Of a stretch of 64,000 nt of DNA, positions 1 to 8,763 are shown in pieces. A program made the translations under genes and the position numbers. The DNA comes from Prevotella sp. (GTDB lineage: Bacteria; Bacteroidota; Bacteroidia; Bacteroidales; Bacteroidaceae), in assembly GCA_017619755.1 (NCBI GenBank), contig JAFZRU010000017.1:186001-250000 (forward strand), given 5' to 3'. The notes beneath the pieces were generated by a model, which did no database searches, was not told the origin of the DNA, and saw only the letters and a list, made by a program, of their open reading frames with translations. How positions within the stretch are numbered: the first letter of the stretch is position 1; each line of letters opens with the position of its first letter.

Positions 1-3000
1 CTCAACAACACCATCTGGGGACTCAACCTCAACTGGAAAAAGGAGAGCCAGTGGCTCACCAACGTCCTCAACAAGGTGCCGCTCCTCCATGTCACCCAGC
101 CCTCCAACATCTCCCTCTCGGCAGAGTTTGCACAGCTTATCGCAGGGCAGGCACATGGCACGCAGGACAACGCTTCCTACCTTGACGACTTCGAGAACAC
201 CAAGAACACCATCGATGTCTCCACGCCCACCTCGTGGTTCATCTCCAGCTGCCCCACCATGTTCCCGGAGTACAAGGACAAGACGGGGCTTACCAGCGGT
301 TTCAACCGAAGCCTCCTCGCCTGGTATAACATCGACCCGCTCTTTACAAGGAGAAGTTCGTCACTCACGCCGCCACACATCAAGAGCGACCTCGACCAAC
401 TCTCCAACCACTACGTGAGAGAGGTGTATGTCAGGGAGTTGTACCCCAATCGTGACCAAAGTTCGTATAGCGGAGCCACCTCCACCCTCCCCATCCTCAA
501 CCTGGCCTACTATCCCGACGAGCGAGGACCCTACAACTTCAGCAAAGATCTCAACTCCTTGGGAAGGTTCGACAACACGCAGAGCAAATGGGGAGGTATG
601 ATGCGGAAACTCGACACCAACGATTTCGAGACAGCCAACATCGAATACATCGAATTTTGGCTTCTCGACCCCTTCATCTACACCAACGAACGTGATGACG
701 CATCGGAATACGGCGGCGACTTCTACATCAACCTCGGAGAGGTGAGCGAGGACATCCTGCGCGATGGGAAGAAATTCTATGAGAGTGGCATGTCGGTCAA
801 TGGCTCCGACACCTACACCTCCACGCAGTGGGGCAAGATTCCCACCTCCTCCACCGTCACCTACGCTTTCGCCACCACCTCTGGCTCCAGGGCACAGCAG
901 GACGTGGGCTTCAACGGCCTCACCGACCAAGAGGAGCAGACCTTCGACTACTACCAGGATTTTCTCAACGACATCAGGGGAAAGGTCTCGCAGGAGGTAT
1001 GGGACAGCATCTACGCCGACCCGGCCAACGACAACTACCACTATTTCAGGGGAAGGGACTACGACCAGATGCAGGCATCCATCCTCCAGAGATACAAGCG
1101 CATCAACAACCCCCAGGGCAACACGCCCGACTCCGACATGCGCAGCGAGAGCTACGACACCTCTTACAAGACCACCCCCGACGTGGAGGACATCAACCAG
1201 GACTACACCCTCAACGAGTATGAGAAATACTACCAGTACCATGTCTCCATACGGCCCGAGGACCTCGTCGTGGGACACAACTTCATCGTTGATAGCCGCG
1301 TGGGAAGCGGGACGCTCAGAAACGGCGATCGTTACGAGGTGACTTGGTACCAGTTCAGGATACCACTTGACAGGTATGAGCAGAAGGTGGGAGCCATCAA
1401 CGACTTCACCTCCGTCAGGTTCATGAGGATGTTCCTCACCAATTTCAAGAGACCCATCGTCATGCGCTTTGGAAGTCTCGACCTCGTCAGAGGAGAGTGG
1501 AGGGTCTATACGCAGAACCTCACCAACAGTTCCTCCAATTCCGGATATATGTCGGTGAGTGCCGTCAACATCGAGGAGAACAACGACAAGACCCCCGTCA
1601 ATTACGTCCTCCCGCCGGGTATTTCTCGCGTGCAGGACCCCACGCAGCCACAACTCGTGGAGAGCAACGAGCAGGCCCTTGACATCGTCGTCAACGACCT
1701 TGGAACAGGGGAGTCCAAATGTGTTTACAAGAACACCACCCTCGACCTGCGCCATTACAAGAGACTGCAGATGTTCGTTCACGCCAACACGCTCAACGAG
1801 AACACCACCAACCTGACTGACAATCAATTGGCGGTCTTCATCAGGCTTGGAAGCGACTATAAGAGCAACTATTACGAGTATGAAATCCCGCTCAAGCTCA
1901 CCGCACCCGGGCACTACGACAAGTACTCCACGTCTGACAAACGAACGGTGTGGCCGGAGGAGAACATGGTGGACATCCCACTCGACATCTTCACCACCAT
2001 CAAGAAGGAGCGCAACAAGGCCAAGGCGGAGGGCAGCGCGTCATACAACCAACTCTTCACCGCATACGACGAGGAGAAGCCGTCCAACAAAATCAGCGTT
2101 ATGGGAAACCCGTCCCTCGGAGAGGTGAAAACCATGATCATCGGCGTGAGAAACCTCTCTGGCGAGGCCAAGTCGGGAGAGGTGTGGGTCAACGAACTCA
2201 GGCTGAAGGAATACAACAACGAGGGCGGATGGGCTGCACAGGGAAACCTCAACGTGCAACTCTCTGACTTCGGCTCCGTCAATGTCATAGGAAGATACAC
2301 CTCCGAAGGCTTCGGAGGACTGGAGGACGGCGTCGCCTCACGCTCGCAGGACAACTTGCAAAACATCACCGTCACCACACAACTTGAACTTGGAAAATTC
2401 TTCCCCGACAAGTTGAAGGTTTCGGCTCCGCTTTACTACTCCTATTCCAACGAGAAGAAGAAGCCGAAATACAACCCCATGGACACCGACATGGAACTCG
2501 ACGAAGCCCTGGAGGCCATGACCAAGCAAGAGAAGGACTCCATTGAGAACATCGCCGTGAAGAAGGTGACCAACACCAACTTCTCCCTCTCCAACCTCCG
2601 TGTGGGAGTGGCTACAAAGGGGCATCCCATGCCATACGACCCCGCCAACTTCTCCTTCACATACAGCCACCAACACACAAGGACCACCGGGGAGACCATC
2701 GTTTATGAGGAGGAGCACAATTGGAGCGGCTCCATGTCATACGCTTGGTCGCCTGTTTACAAGGCGTGGGAGCCGTTCAAGAAAATCAAGTCCAAGTCAA
2801 AGTGGCTCGAATTCCCAAAAAAACTCTCCTTCAACTACCTCCCGCAGAACATCACCTTCAACACAGACATCAAACGAAACTATTATGAACTGCAGGAGCG
2901 AGACATGGAGAACCTCGAAGGGGCTACTCTGCCGCTCACATTCAATGAGCAGTTCCTGTGGAACAGGGATTTCTCCATCAGGTGGGACCTCACCAAGAAC

Positions 3001-5256
3001 ATACACGCAAGCTTCACCAGTGGCACACACGCAGAAATAGAGGAGCCTTACACGCCCGTCAACAAGGACCTCTATCCCGACCACTACACCGCTTGGAAGG
3101 ACTCTGTATGGAACTCCATCAAAAAACTTGGAACACCTCTCGACTACACTCAAAACTTCCAAGCTTCTTACCACGTCCCGCTCAACCTCATTCCCATCTT
3201 CGACTGGCTCAACTCAGATGTGTCATACCAGTCCAGCTACAGTTGGGTGAGGGGCACCGAACTGGAGGACGGCACGTCATTGGGCAACAACATCACCAAC
3301 AGCAGAACGCTCAACATCAATGGTACCTTCAACCTTCAGAAACTCTACGACCATGTGCCATTCCTGAAGAAGACCAACGAGCGCTTCTCGAAAACCACCA
3401 ACAAGAAGACCACCACCAAGAAGCAGCCCAAGGAGGCTCCCAAGAAGGTAGGGAAGGATGAAAACGACAAGGACGCCAAGGATGACAAGGAGAAGAAGGC
3501 TGATGACAAGTCAAAGGCTGCATTACCCAAGAACAAGAACACCTTTGAGAAGGAAATCACCATCAAGGCAGACACCTCGCTCGTGGTGACGCACAGCAAG
3601 AAGAGCAAACGTCTCATCGTGTCGGCAAAGGACAAGGATGGAAAGACCGTGCCGGTGAAATACAAGGTCGTGGACGACAACAAAATCAAGGTCATCAACA
3701 AGGCTGACTCCGCCGTCACCATGAAAATCTCCGTCACCGCCAAGCAACCACTCGACGACAAGGCATGGTACAAGACCGCGCAGGTCATCGCAAGGTGGCT
3801 CATGATGGTGAGAAACGTCAATTTCACCTACGTGGACAAAAGGTCGATGGGCATACCGGGATTCATGCCCACCATCGGCTCCGCCTTCGGACAGAGGAGG
3901 GGAGACCTGCTTAGCCCGGGACTCGATTTCGCCTTTGGCTTCGTTGGCGAAGACTACATCGAAAAGGCAAGGAAGAACGACTGGCTGCTCTTCAACGACA
4001 GCGTGGCTACACCGGCCACGACAAGCCACACCACAGACTTCCAACTCAAAATGACACTCGAACCGGCACGAGACTTCAAAATCGACCTCAACGCAAGCAG
4101 GGCGGTGACGGACGCCAGGAGCGTGCAATATATGTACCAGGGAAACCCAACGACCAGGAGCGGGCAGTTCACCATGACCACCGTGTCGTTGCGCACGGCT
4201 TTCGAGAGCATGGGCGACGCCAACAATGGCTATCACTCCGCATCGTTCGTCAGATTCTGCAATTCTCTCAACGCTTTCCGCGACAAGGTGGAGGCTCAAT
4301 ACGCCGGGGCGGTATATCCAGCCGGTACGGCCTTGGCCGGGAAGGAGTTCAACCCGGAGAACGGAGGGGTGGGGCTTTACAGTTCAGACGTGCTCATACC
4401 GGCTTTCTTCGCCACATATACCAACATGGGAGGGGGGTCACTCGACATTTTCCCATCGCTCGCAAGGCTGCTCCCCAACTGGTCCATCCGATATAGCGGT
4501 CTGAGCAAACTGTCGCCTTTCAAGGATCTCTTCAAGAGTGTCAACCTCAACCACTCCTACAAGAGCATCTTCTCCATAGGCTCCTATTCCAGCTACAGTT
4601 CGTGGATGGAATACATGGGTGACTTGGGATTCATTACCGACGCCACCACCGGCATGCCCGCGCCCAACAGCATGTTCAACATCTCCACCGTGAGTATCAA
4701 CGAGTCGTTCTCGCCCCTCATCGGCATCGATGTCACGCTCAACAACAACCTCACGTGCAAGGTGGAATACAAGACTACGCGTGTGGTCAACCTCAGCACC
4801 ACCAGCGTGCAAATCAACGAGACCACCAGCAAGGACCTCGTCTTCGGCTTCGGATACAAAATCAACGATTTCAAGTTCTTCGGACTGACCGGGCATCGCA
4901 AGGTGAAGGGTGCCAAGAAAAAAGGTGGTAACGAGGACGAAAACAAGAGCAACCAAAGCAAGACGACGTCGAAGAACAACAGCAAGAATTTCAACCACGA
5001 CCTCAATCTGCGCTGCGATGTCTCCTTCCGCAAGCAGGCCAACATCACCCGCGACATTGCTACTATGACGAGCCAGGCAAGCAGCGGAAACTCGGCTTTC
5101 AAGTTCACTTTCAATGCCGACTACACCATCTCGAAGCTCATGACCATGACCTTCTATTTCGACTCGCAGACCAACACGCCGCTACTCTCGTCAAGCAGCT
5201 ATCCCACCACCACCCGAGACTTCGGCCTCAGCATGAAATTCTCACTTACAAGGTAA
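1..5256 (+). CDS. sprA: SprA/Sov T9SS outer-membrane translocon protein, 5' partial
   Basis: The frame is open from base 1 (1,751 codons), so the start lies upstream of the window; family members are usually about 2,300-2,500 aa, so roughly the C-terminal three quarters is here. SprA (Sov in Porphyromonas) is the giant beta-barrel through which T9SS cargo crosses the outer membrane. The sequence shows the expected composition: long alternating Tyr/Asn/Asp/Ser-rich beta-strand stretches and a terminal strand ending FSLTR. A highly charged Lys/Asp/Glu insert, coded near 3390-3540, probably forms a flexible loop. The gene is followed by a convergent TPR gene with 15 bp between stop codons. Together with the PorD-like gene at 39.7 kb and T9SS-like C-termini in two secreted proteins, it points to a working T9SS. 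Family assignment is confident; the N-terminus was not seen. Confidence 0.93.
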   Translation, partial: LNNTIWGLNLNWKKESQWLTNVLNKVPLLHVTQPSNISLSAEFAQLIAGQAHGTQDNASYLDDFENTKNTIDVSTPTSWFISSCPTMFPEYKDKTGLTSGFNRSLLAWYNIDPLFTRRSSSLTPPHIKSDLDQLSNHYVREVYVRELYPNRDQSSYSGATSTLPILNLAYYPDERGPYNFSKDLNSLGRFDNTQSKWGGMMRKLDTNDFETANIEYIEFWLLDPFIYTNERDDASEYGGDFYINLGEVSEDILRDGKKFYESGMSVNGSDTYTSTQWGKIPTSSTVTYAFATTSGSRAQQDVGFNGLTDQEEQTFDYYQDFLNDIRGKVSQEVWDSIYADPANDNYHYFRGRDYDQMQASILQRYKRINNPQGNTPDSDMRSESYDTSYKTTPDVEDINQDYTLNEYEKYYQYHVSIRPEDLVVGHNFIVDSRVGSGTLRNGDRYEVTWYQFRIPLDRYEQKVGAINDFTSVRFMRMFLTNFKRPIVMRFGSLDLVRGEWRVYTQNLTNSSSNSGYMSVSAVNIEENNDKTPVNYVLPPGISRVQDPTQPQLVESNEQALDIVVNDLGTGESKCVYKNTTLDLRHYKRLQMFVHANTLNENTTNLTDNQLAVFIRLGSDYKSNYYEYEIPLKLTAPGHYDKYSTSDKRTVWPEENMVDIPLDIFTTIKKERNKAKAEGSASYNQLFTAYDEEKPSNKISVMGNPSLGEVKTMIIGVRNLSGEAKSGEVWVNELRLKEYNNEGGWAAQGNLNVQLSDFGSVNVIGRYTSEGFGGLEDGVASRSQDNLQNITVTTQLELGKFFPDKLKVSAPLYYSYSNEKKKPKYNPMDTDMELDEALEAMTKQEKDSIENIAVKKVTNTNFSLSNLRVGVATKGHPMPYDPANFSFTYSHQHTRTTGETIVYEEEHNWSGSMSYAWSPVYKAWEPFKKIKSKSKWLEFPKKLSFNYLPQNITFNTDIKRNYYELQERDMENLEGATLPLTFNEQFLWNRDFSIRWDLTKNIHASFTSGTHAEIEEPYTPVNKDLYPDHYTAWKDSVWNSIKKLGTPLDYTQNFQASYHVPLNLIPIFDWLNSDVSYQSSYSWVRGTELEDGTSLGNNITNSRTLNINGTFNLQKLYDHVPFLKKTNERFSKTTNKKTTTKKQPKEAPKKVGKDENDKDAKDDKEKKADDKSKAALPKNKNTFEKEITIKADTSLVVTHSKKSKRLIVSAKDKDGKTVPVKYKVVDDNKIKVINKADSAVTMKISVTAKQPLDDKAWYKTAQVIARWLMMVRNVNFTYVDKRSMGIPGFMPTIGSAFGQRRGDLLSPGLDFAFGFVGEDYIEKARKNDWLLFNDSVATPATTSHTTDFQLKMTLEPARDFKIDLNASRAVTDARSVQYMYQGNPTTRSGQFTMTTVSLRTAFESMGDANNGYHSASFVRFCNSLNAFRDKVEAQYAGAVYPAGTALAGKEFNPENGGVGLYSSDVLIPAFFATYTNMGGGSLDIFPSLARLLPNWSIRYSGLSKLSPFKDLFKSVNLNHSYKSIFSIGSYSSYSSWMEYMGDLGFITDATTGMPAPNSMFNISTVSINESFSPLIGIDVTLNNNLTCKVEYKTTRVVNLSTTSVQINETTSKDLVFGFGYKINDFKFFGLTGHRKVKGAKKKGGNEDENKSNQSKTTSKNNSKNFNHDLNLRCDVSFRKQANITRDIATMTSQASSGNSAFKFTFNADYTISKLMTMTFYFDSQTNTPLLSSSSYPTTTRDFGLSMKFSLTR

Positions 5257-5271
5257 AGTGCTTAAGCCCCC

Positions 5272-6219
5272 TTATTCCTTCACTTCCACCTGCCTGTTGA
5301 AGAGGTCTTGGATGTTGATGGTCGTGGGGATGGCTTGGCGGATGGTGTCGCGATGGAAAACCGAACGAGCGCTTGCCATGGCCACGCTGTCGGTGGAGGA
5401 AACTTTTTTGATGGTTGAGGAGAGATTCACGCTGTCTTCGGGAGAAACGGCGGGGGAATCGGAAACAGAGGCGGATGTGGTGGTGTTGGCGGTTTCTACG
5501 ATGTCTGAGGTGTTTGCGACGGCTGTGGTGTCGGAAAATTCAGCAACAACGGTCGTGCTGTCAGAAACAGTGGCTGAGCCGAAATCCTTTTCCGTGAGCA
5601 ATTCTCCCTTGAGGTGCTGCTCACATCCTTTCATCATGTGTGAAGTCTGGTAGATGCGCGGCTGCATGTCGGGTGTGTTGCGCAGTGCCACGTAGTTGTC
5701 GAGTGCTTGGCGGTAGTGGTCGCGGGCGGACAACCACTCCTCGGCAAACATGTGGCACATCCCTAAGCGGTAGTGGATGTCGCCTTTTTCGTTCTCGTAG
5801 CATACAGTGAGGGCCTTCTCGAAAAAGGGTATGGCCTCGGCGTATTGCTTCAGTTGGAAATGGCTCTCCCCATTGGTGAAGTAATAAACCGAGCGCTCGT
5901 GGGGGGCGAAGGCCTCCAATTTCGGTATCGCCTCGTCGAGCAACTGGCATGCCTCCTCATATTCCCATTCGTAGTAGTGGCATACGCCCATGTAGGCGTG
6001 GTAGCGAGGGTTGAGCGAGTATTCCTTGTCGAGTTGCTCGAAGAGGAGGAGTGCCTCGTGGTATTTCCCGCTTTGGAAATACTCCAAAGCCATCCCCAAG
6101 CGCTCGCTGTCTTCCGGCTGGCGAGCCATGAAGGGCACTGCCACCAACAAGCCGACTGCTACGGCGAGAAACCACCGCTGCAGCCGCCAAAAGTTGAAGG
6201 AAAAGTGCTTGTCGCTCAT
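5272..6219 (-). CDS. Membrane-anchored TPR protein with Ser/Thr-rich tail
   Basis: A 315-aa protein. The start ATG at 6219 was chosen because a longer reading would run through the 9-bp repeat array and into the M64 gene. Residues about 12-33 form one hydrophobic segment (signal anchor), followed by tetratricopeptide repeats (about 40-210; repeat cores such as ALEYFQSGKYHEAL and AIPFFEKALTV). The last 100 residues are low-complexity Ser/Thr/Val/Asp, likely a disordered tail. TPRs normally scaffold protein-protein contacts; partner and pathway cannot be inferred. It lies 83 bp after the M64 peptidase on the same strand, and the tandem array fills most of that gap, so co-transcription is plausible. 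No specific family name is offered. Confidence 0.72.
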   Translation of the reverse strand: MSDKHFSFNFWRLQRWFLAVAVGLLVAVPFMARQPEDSERLGMALEYFQSGKYHEALLLFEQLDKEYSLNPRYHAYMGVCHYYEWEYEEACQLLDEAIPKLEAFAPHERSVYYFTNGESHFQLKQYAEAIPFFEKALTVCYENEKGDIHYRLGMCHMFAEEWLSARDHYRQALDNYVALRNTPDMQPRIYQTSHMMKGCEQHLKGELLTEKDFGSATVSDSTTVVAEFSDTTAVANTSDIVETANTTTSASVSDSPAVSPEDSVNLSSTIKKVSSTDSVAMASARSVFHRDTIRQAIPTTINIQDLFNRQVEVKE

Positions 6220-6231
6220 AAAAAAGGTTTT

Positions 6232-6303
6232 TATAGTTTCTATAGTTGCTATAGCATCTATAGTTTCTATAGCATCTATAGTTACTATAGTTTCTATAGT
6301 TCC
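6232..6303. repeat. Tandem array, eight 9-bp units of TATAGTTTC type
   Basis: Eight units in perfect 9-bp phase, all beginning TATAG with variation in the last four bases (TTTC, TTGC, CATC, TTAC, TTCC). The unit junction makes CTATAG, itself a palindrome. The array starts at the stop codon of the M64 gene (TAG at 6305-6303, minus strand) and ends 12 bp before the start of the next gene. No ORF covers it credibly. Confidence 0.9.
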
Positions 6304-7583
6304 TATTCCCCGGTGTAAAAGTCGATGACTTGCCGAATGGCACGGTCGCAGACTTTGCAGAATTTCGGGTTTTCGTTGGTGCGCATGCGGCAGTCGGGGC
6401 AGGGGCGATAGACACCGTGTAGAGAGTATCCGGCTCCCTCGAAGAGGCCCACGGTGTTGACGGAGGCTCCTTCTTTCGGGGTGGGTATGGGCGTGTCGGG
6501 GGCGATGAGGTCCTCCCACTTTCCATGGAAGTCGGCCAGAGTGGTGATGTTTTTCTCCCACGGCTCGATGTCGTGCGGGTACATGGGCACCGCCTCCGAC
6601 TCATAGGCGTACTCGTCGGCGAGGCCGGCAAAACTGTGTCCGAACTCGTGCACCACGACGGGCTTGAATTTGTCGTGGTGGGTCATGGAGAGGTTGTAGG
6701 AGTTGAGGATGCCTCCGCCGCCGTAAAGGTCGGTGTTCACCAAGACGATGATGTGCTCGTAGGGCGTGCCGGCGAGCCAGTTATGGAGCGTCTTCAAGTG
6801 AAGCGTGGTGAGGTATCGGTCGCTATAGAAGGTGTCGAAGTGTGAATGAAGGGCTGTTTGTTTCCATACGCCGTTGCGGGGAACGCTTGTCCCACTGTCG
6901 CGGGAGGGGGACTTTACGGCGATGACTTGGAAGCGATGACGCAGGGAGCGGAAAGGCTCGTGTGAGAAGAGGGCTTTCATGGCCGTGCGGCAATCGTTCA
7001 AGAAGGTTTTCATCTCGCTCTCGCGGTATCCCTCCGCCAAGAAGGCGATGTGTATGCACCGTGTGCTGTCGGTAGGGGTTTGGAGGATGTCGTAAGGGGT
7101 GACATCCGTCCATCCGGTGTGACGGATGAGGATGTCGCTCGGAACCACGATGTGTGTCATGGATGCCATGCTGTGGCGGCGGTTGTCGTAGAGTTCCACC
7201 GTCACATCGACGCTGTCGAGGGGCATGGGGGCGAGGAAGACGTTTTGGAAGGAGCGGCGTGTCTGCTCCGCCTCGGGATAGGAGAGCCATTCCTGGAAGA
7301 GAGTGGAGAAGGAGTTGCGGTAAATCACCTCGCCGCTGCGGTGGTCGCGCATCACCAACTGCCCGTTGCCCTCCATCGGCACCTCTGCCATGCGGCGGCG
7401 CTTGCCGTACCACCGAGGTACCTCGTGCATCTCGTCGAGGGAAATCTCGCAGTTGCCTGCGCCGCCGGAGAAGATGTAGTCGAGGCGAAGCGTGGCATCG
7501 CGGAACCACTTGTCAAATGATTGCCCGTTGCTCGTTGCACACCACAGCAGGGCGACGAGGGCCAAGGTGATTTTACCTCTCAT
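6303..7583 (-). CDS. Secreted M64-family (IgA-peptidase-like) metallopeptidase
   Basis: A 426-aa protein with an N-terminal signal peptide ending near SNGQ, so exported. The zinc site is visible as VVVHEFGHSFAGLADEY, the HExxH...D/E pattern of peptidase family M64, whose founding member is the Clostridium ramosum IgA protease. A beta-rich N-terminal region (about 20-160) precedes the catalytic domain, as in Bacteroides homologues. A C-terminal Cys cluster (CPDC...CKVC) could bind metal or form disulfides. Gut Bacteroidales carry many M64 proteins of unknown substrate, so IgA cleavage should not be assumed. Its start overlaps the stop of the MaoC-like gene by 4 bp (7580-7583), indicating translational coupling. 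Confidence 0.88.
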   Translation of the reverse strand: MRGKITLALVALLWCATSNGQSFDKWFRDATLRLDYIFSGGAGNCEISLDEMHEVPRWYGKRRRMAEVPMEGNGQLVMRDHRSGEVIYRNSFSTLFQEWLSYPEAEQTRRSFQNVFLAPMPLDSVDVTVELYDNRRHSMASMTHIVVPSDILIRHTGWTDVTPYDILQTPTDSTRCIHIAFLAEGYRESEMKTFLNDCRTAMKALFSHEPFRSLRHRFQVIAVKSPSRDSGTSVPRNGVWKQTALHSHFDTFYSDRYLTTLHLKTLHNWLAGTPYEHIIVLVNTDLYGGGGILNSYNLSMTHHDKFKPVVVHEFGHSFAGLADEYAYESEAVPMYPHDIEPWEKNITTLADFHGKWEDLIAPDTPIPTPKEGASVNTVGLFEGAGYSLHGVYRPCPDCRMRTNENPKFCKVCDRAIRQVIDFYTGE

Positions 7584-8038
7584 TTGAAATAATATAAGAA
7601 GGTGGAGATGCCTTGAAGGGCCGGTTTCTTCTGGTTTTCTATTTCAATCTTGAAATCAATCTCCACTTTGCAGATGCCACGGAGGTTCTGGATGTTGTGA
7701 AGCACGGTGCACATGCGCACACGACTGCCCGTGATGACGGGCTGGCCGAAACGCATCTGGTCCATCCCATAGTTGACCAGCATCTTGATGTTGTTCACTT
7801 GGATGATTTGAGCCCAGAGGTGGGGAAGCACGGACAGCGTGAGATAGCCGTGGGCAATGGTGCTTTTGTACGGGCTTTCCTGCTTGGCCCTTTCCACATC
7901 AACGTGTATCCATTGGTGGTCGAGGGTGGCGTCGGCGAAGAGGTTGATGCGATCCTGGTCGATGGTGAGCCAGTCGGAGCAACCGAGTTCTTCTCCCAAA
8001 TGGGAGGCGAATTCATCGTAGGAATTAATGATGAGCAT
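7580..8038 (-). CDS. MaoC-like (R)-specific enoyl-CoA hydratase
   Basis: A 152-aa hot-dog-fold protein. The hydratase catalytic motif is present: FADATLDHQWIHVD, with Asp and His spaced as in (R)-specific enoyl-CoA hydratases, followed by the substrate loop SPYKSTIAHGYLTLSVLP. Length and motif fit the single-domain MaoC/PhaJ family, which hydrates trans-2-enoyl-CoA to (R)-3-hydroxyacyl-CoA in the cytoplasm. No polyhydroxyalkanoate genes are nearby, so a housekeeping acyl-CoA role is more likely. It is first in a 4-bp-overlap pair with the secreted M64 peptidase, a pairing with no obvious functional logic. Confidence 0.87.
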   Translation of the reverse strand: MLIINSYDEFASHLGEELGCSDWLTIDQDRINLFADATLDHQWIHVDVERAKQESPYKSTIAHGYLTLSVLPHLWAQIIQVNNIKMLVNYGMDQMRFGQPVITGSRVRMCTVLHNIQNLRGICKVEIDFKIEIENQKKPALQGISTFLYYFK

Positions 8039-8063
8039 AATTTTTTTCTTTTTTAGGTGGTCC

Positions 8064-8564
8064 TTATTTCACGGTGATGACGGTCTCGAAGTCTGCCGGG
8101 TCGTAGGAGGGCTTGGCGTTGTCCTTTCCCGTCAATGAGAGGTGGACATCCTGGAAGCGGACGGTGTAATCACCTGTAGGCATAGTGCTGTCGCATGTGA
8201 CGGTCATGGAGAGGATGACACCCTGGTTGCCGGCAACAGGCGTGGCATGGAAGGAGAATGCCATGATGCGAAATCTTCCCTTTTCCATCTCTTTGCATAT
8301 CACCCTGAAATCGGAAATGCGCTCGCCAAGGGTGAATGTGGGCTTGCCTTCCTCGTCCTTGACGAAGGAGAAACCTTCGGGCAATTGGAGGTTAAACTGC
8401 ACGCCGTTCACCTCGTCGGTGTTGGTTAGCTCGACGTTGATGGGGGCGCTTTGTCCGGGTGCAAATGTCACGGCATTGGCGGAAAACACGTTGTCGCCGG
8501 CCCAAGAGCTGACGGAAACGAGGGATGCGAAAAGGATGGCGAATAATAGTCTTGTTCTTGTCAT
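8064..8564 (-). CDS. Secreted cohesin-like domain protein
   Basis: The ATG at 8564 gives a 166-aa protein with a clear signal peptide (cleavage after SSWAG). The mature part is one beta-sandwich of the cohesin/carbohydrate-binding type: a strand with APGQSAPINVELTNTDEV, then VQFNLQLPEGFSF, and a later ILSMTVTCDSTMPTGDYTV. Similar modules occur in Prevotella secreted proteins beside LRR or dockerin repeats; here the module stands alone without dockerin or catalytic domain. A promoter lies just upstream at 8589-8618. Whether it binds the dockerin-like repeats coded at 27.8 and 59.0 kb is speculation. The fold call rests on pattern, not on a search. Confidence 0.68.
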   Translation of the reverse strand: MTRTRLLFAILFASLVSVSSWAGDNVFSANAVTFAPGQSAPINVELTNTDEVNGVQFNLQLPEGFSFVKDEEGKPTFTLGERISDFRVICKEMEKGRFRIMAFSFHATPVAGNQGVILSMTVTCDSTMPTGDYTVRFQDVHLSLTGKDNAKPSYDPADFETVITVK

Positions 8565-8588
8565 GGTGATTGAACTTTGTTTTGCATG

Positions 8589-8618
8589 CAAAATTAGGGA
8601 AAAAGTGTGATATTCCAA
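8589..8618 (-). promoter_or_regulatory. Bacteroidetes-type promoter for the cohesin-like gene
   Basis: Read on the minus strand: TTG (8618-8616), 19 nt, TAATTTTG (8596-8589), matching the TTTG...TAnnTTTG consensus of the primary sigma factor in this phylum. It sits 25 bp before the start codon. Confidence 0.6.
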
Positions 8619-8700
8619 GGTTTTTGCAAGAAGTTTTTTGATTTTTTCAAGGAAAGGCAACGCATCTCTTTGGTCATGAAAAAACAGAGGGATGCCGCCT

Positions 8701-8717
8701 TTGCAACCAAGTTGCAA
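8701..8717. promoter_or_regulatory. Perfect 7-3-7 dyad, candidate operator for the metal ATPase
   Basis: TTGCAAC-CAA-GTTGCAA is a perfect inverted repeat with a 3-bp spacer. It lies 12 bp upstream of the -7 box (8729-8736) and so overlaps the expected -33 region of the ATPase promoter, the usual place for repressor binding. No metalloregulator gene is adjacent, so the regulator is unknown. Confidence 0.5.
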
Positions 8718-8728
8718 AACTATTGCCT

Positions 8729-8736
8729 TACCTTTG
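8729..8736 (+). promoter_or_regulatory. -7 box (TACCTTTG) of the P-type ATPase promoter
   Basis: An exact TAnnTTTG box 28 bp before the ATG. No TTTG stands at the ideal distance; the -33 position is occupied by the dyad at 8701-8717, consistent with a regulated promoter. Confidence 0.55.
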
Positions 8737-8763
8737 CACGCAGAATCAAAGACCAAGACAATT

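Noticed and set aside
361..1914. A 517-codon antisense ORF within sprA
   Set aside because: It opposes an unmistakable SprA frame, and its product is the same Val/Glu/His-rich filler seen for other antisense ORFs here.
6232..6303. CRISPR-like array
   Set aside because: Units are 9 bp with no unique spacers, far too short for CRISPR repeats; no cas genes in the window. The same applies to the arrays at 17.6, 19.2, 22.7 and 33.1 kb.
5272..6561. A 429-codon reading of the TPR gene that begins inside the M64 gene
   Set aside because: The extra N-terminus is antisense-like filler plus translated 9-bp repeats; the ATG at 6219 directly precedes the signal-anchor helix.
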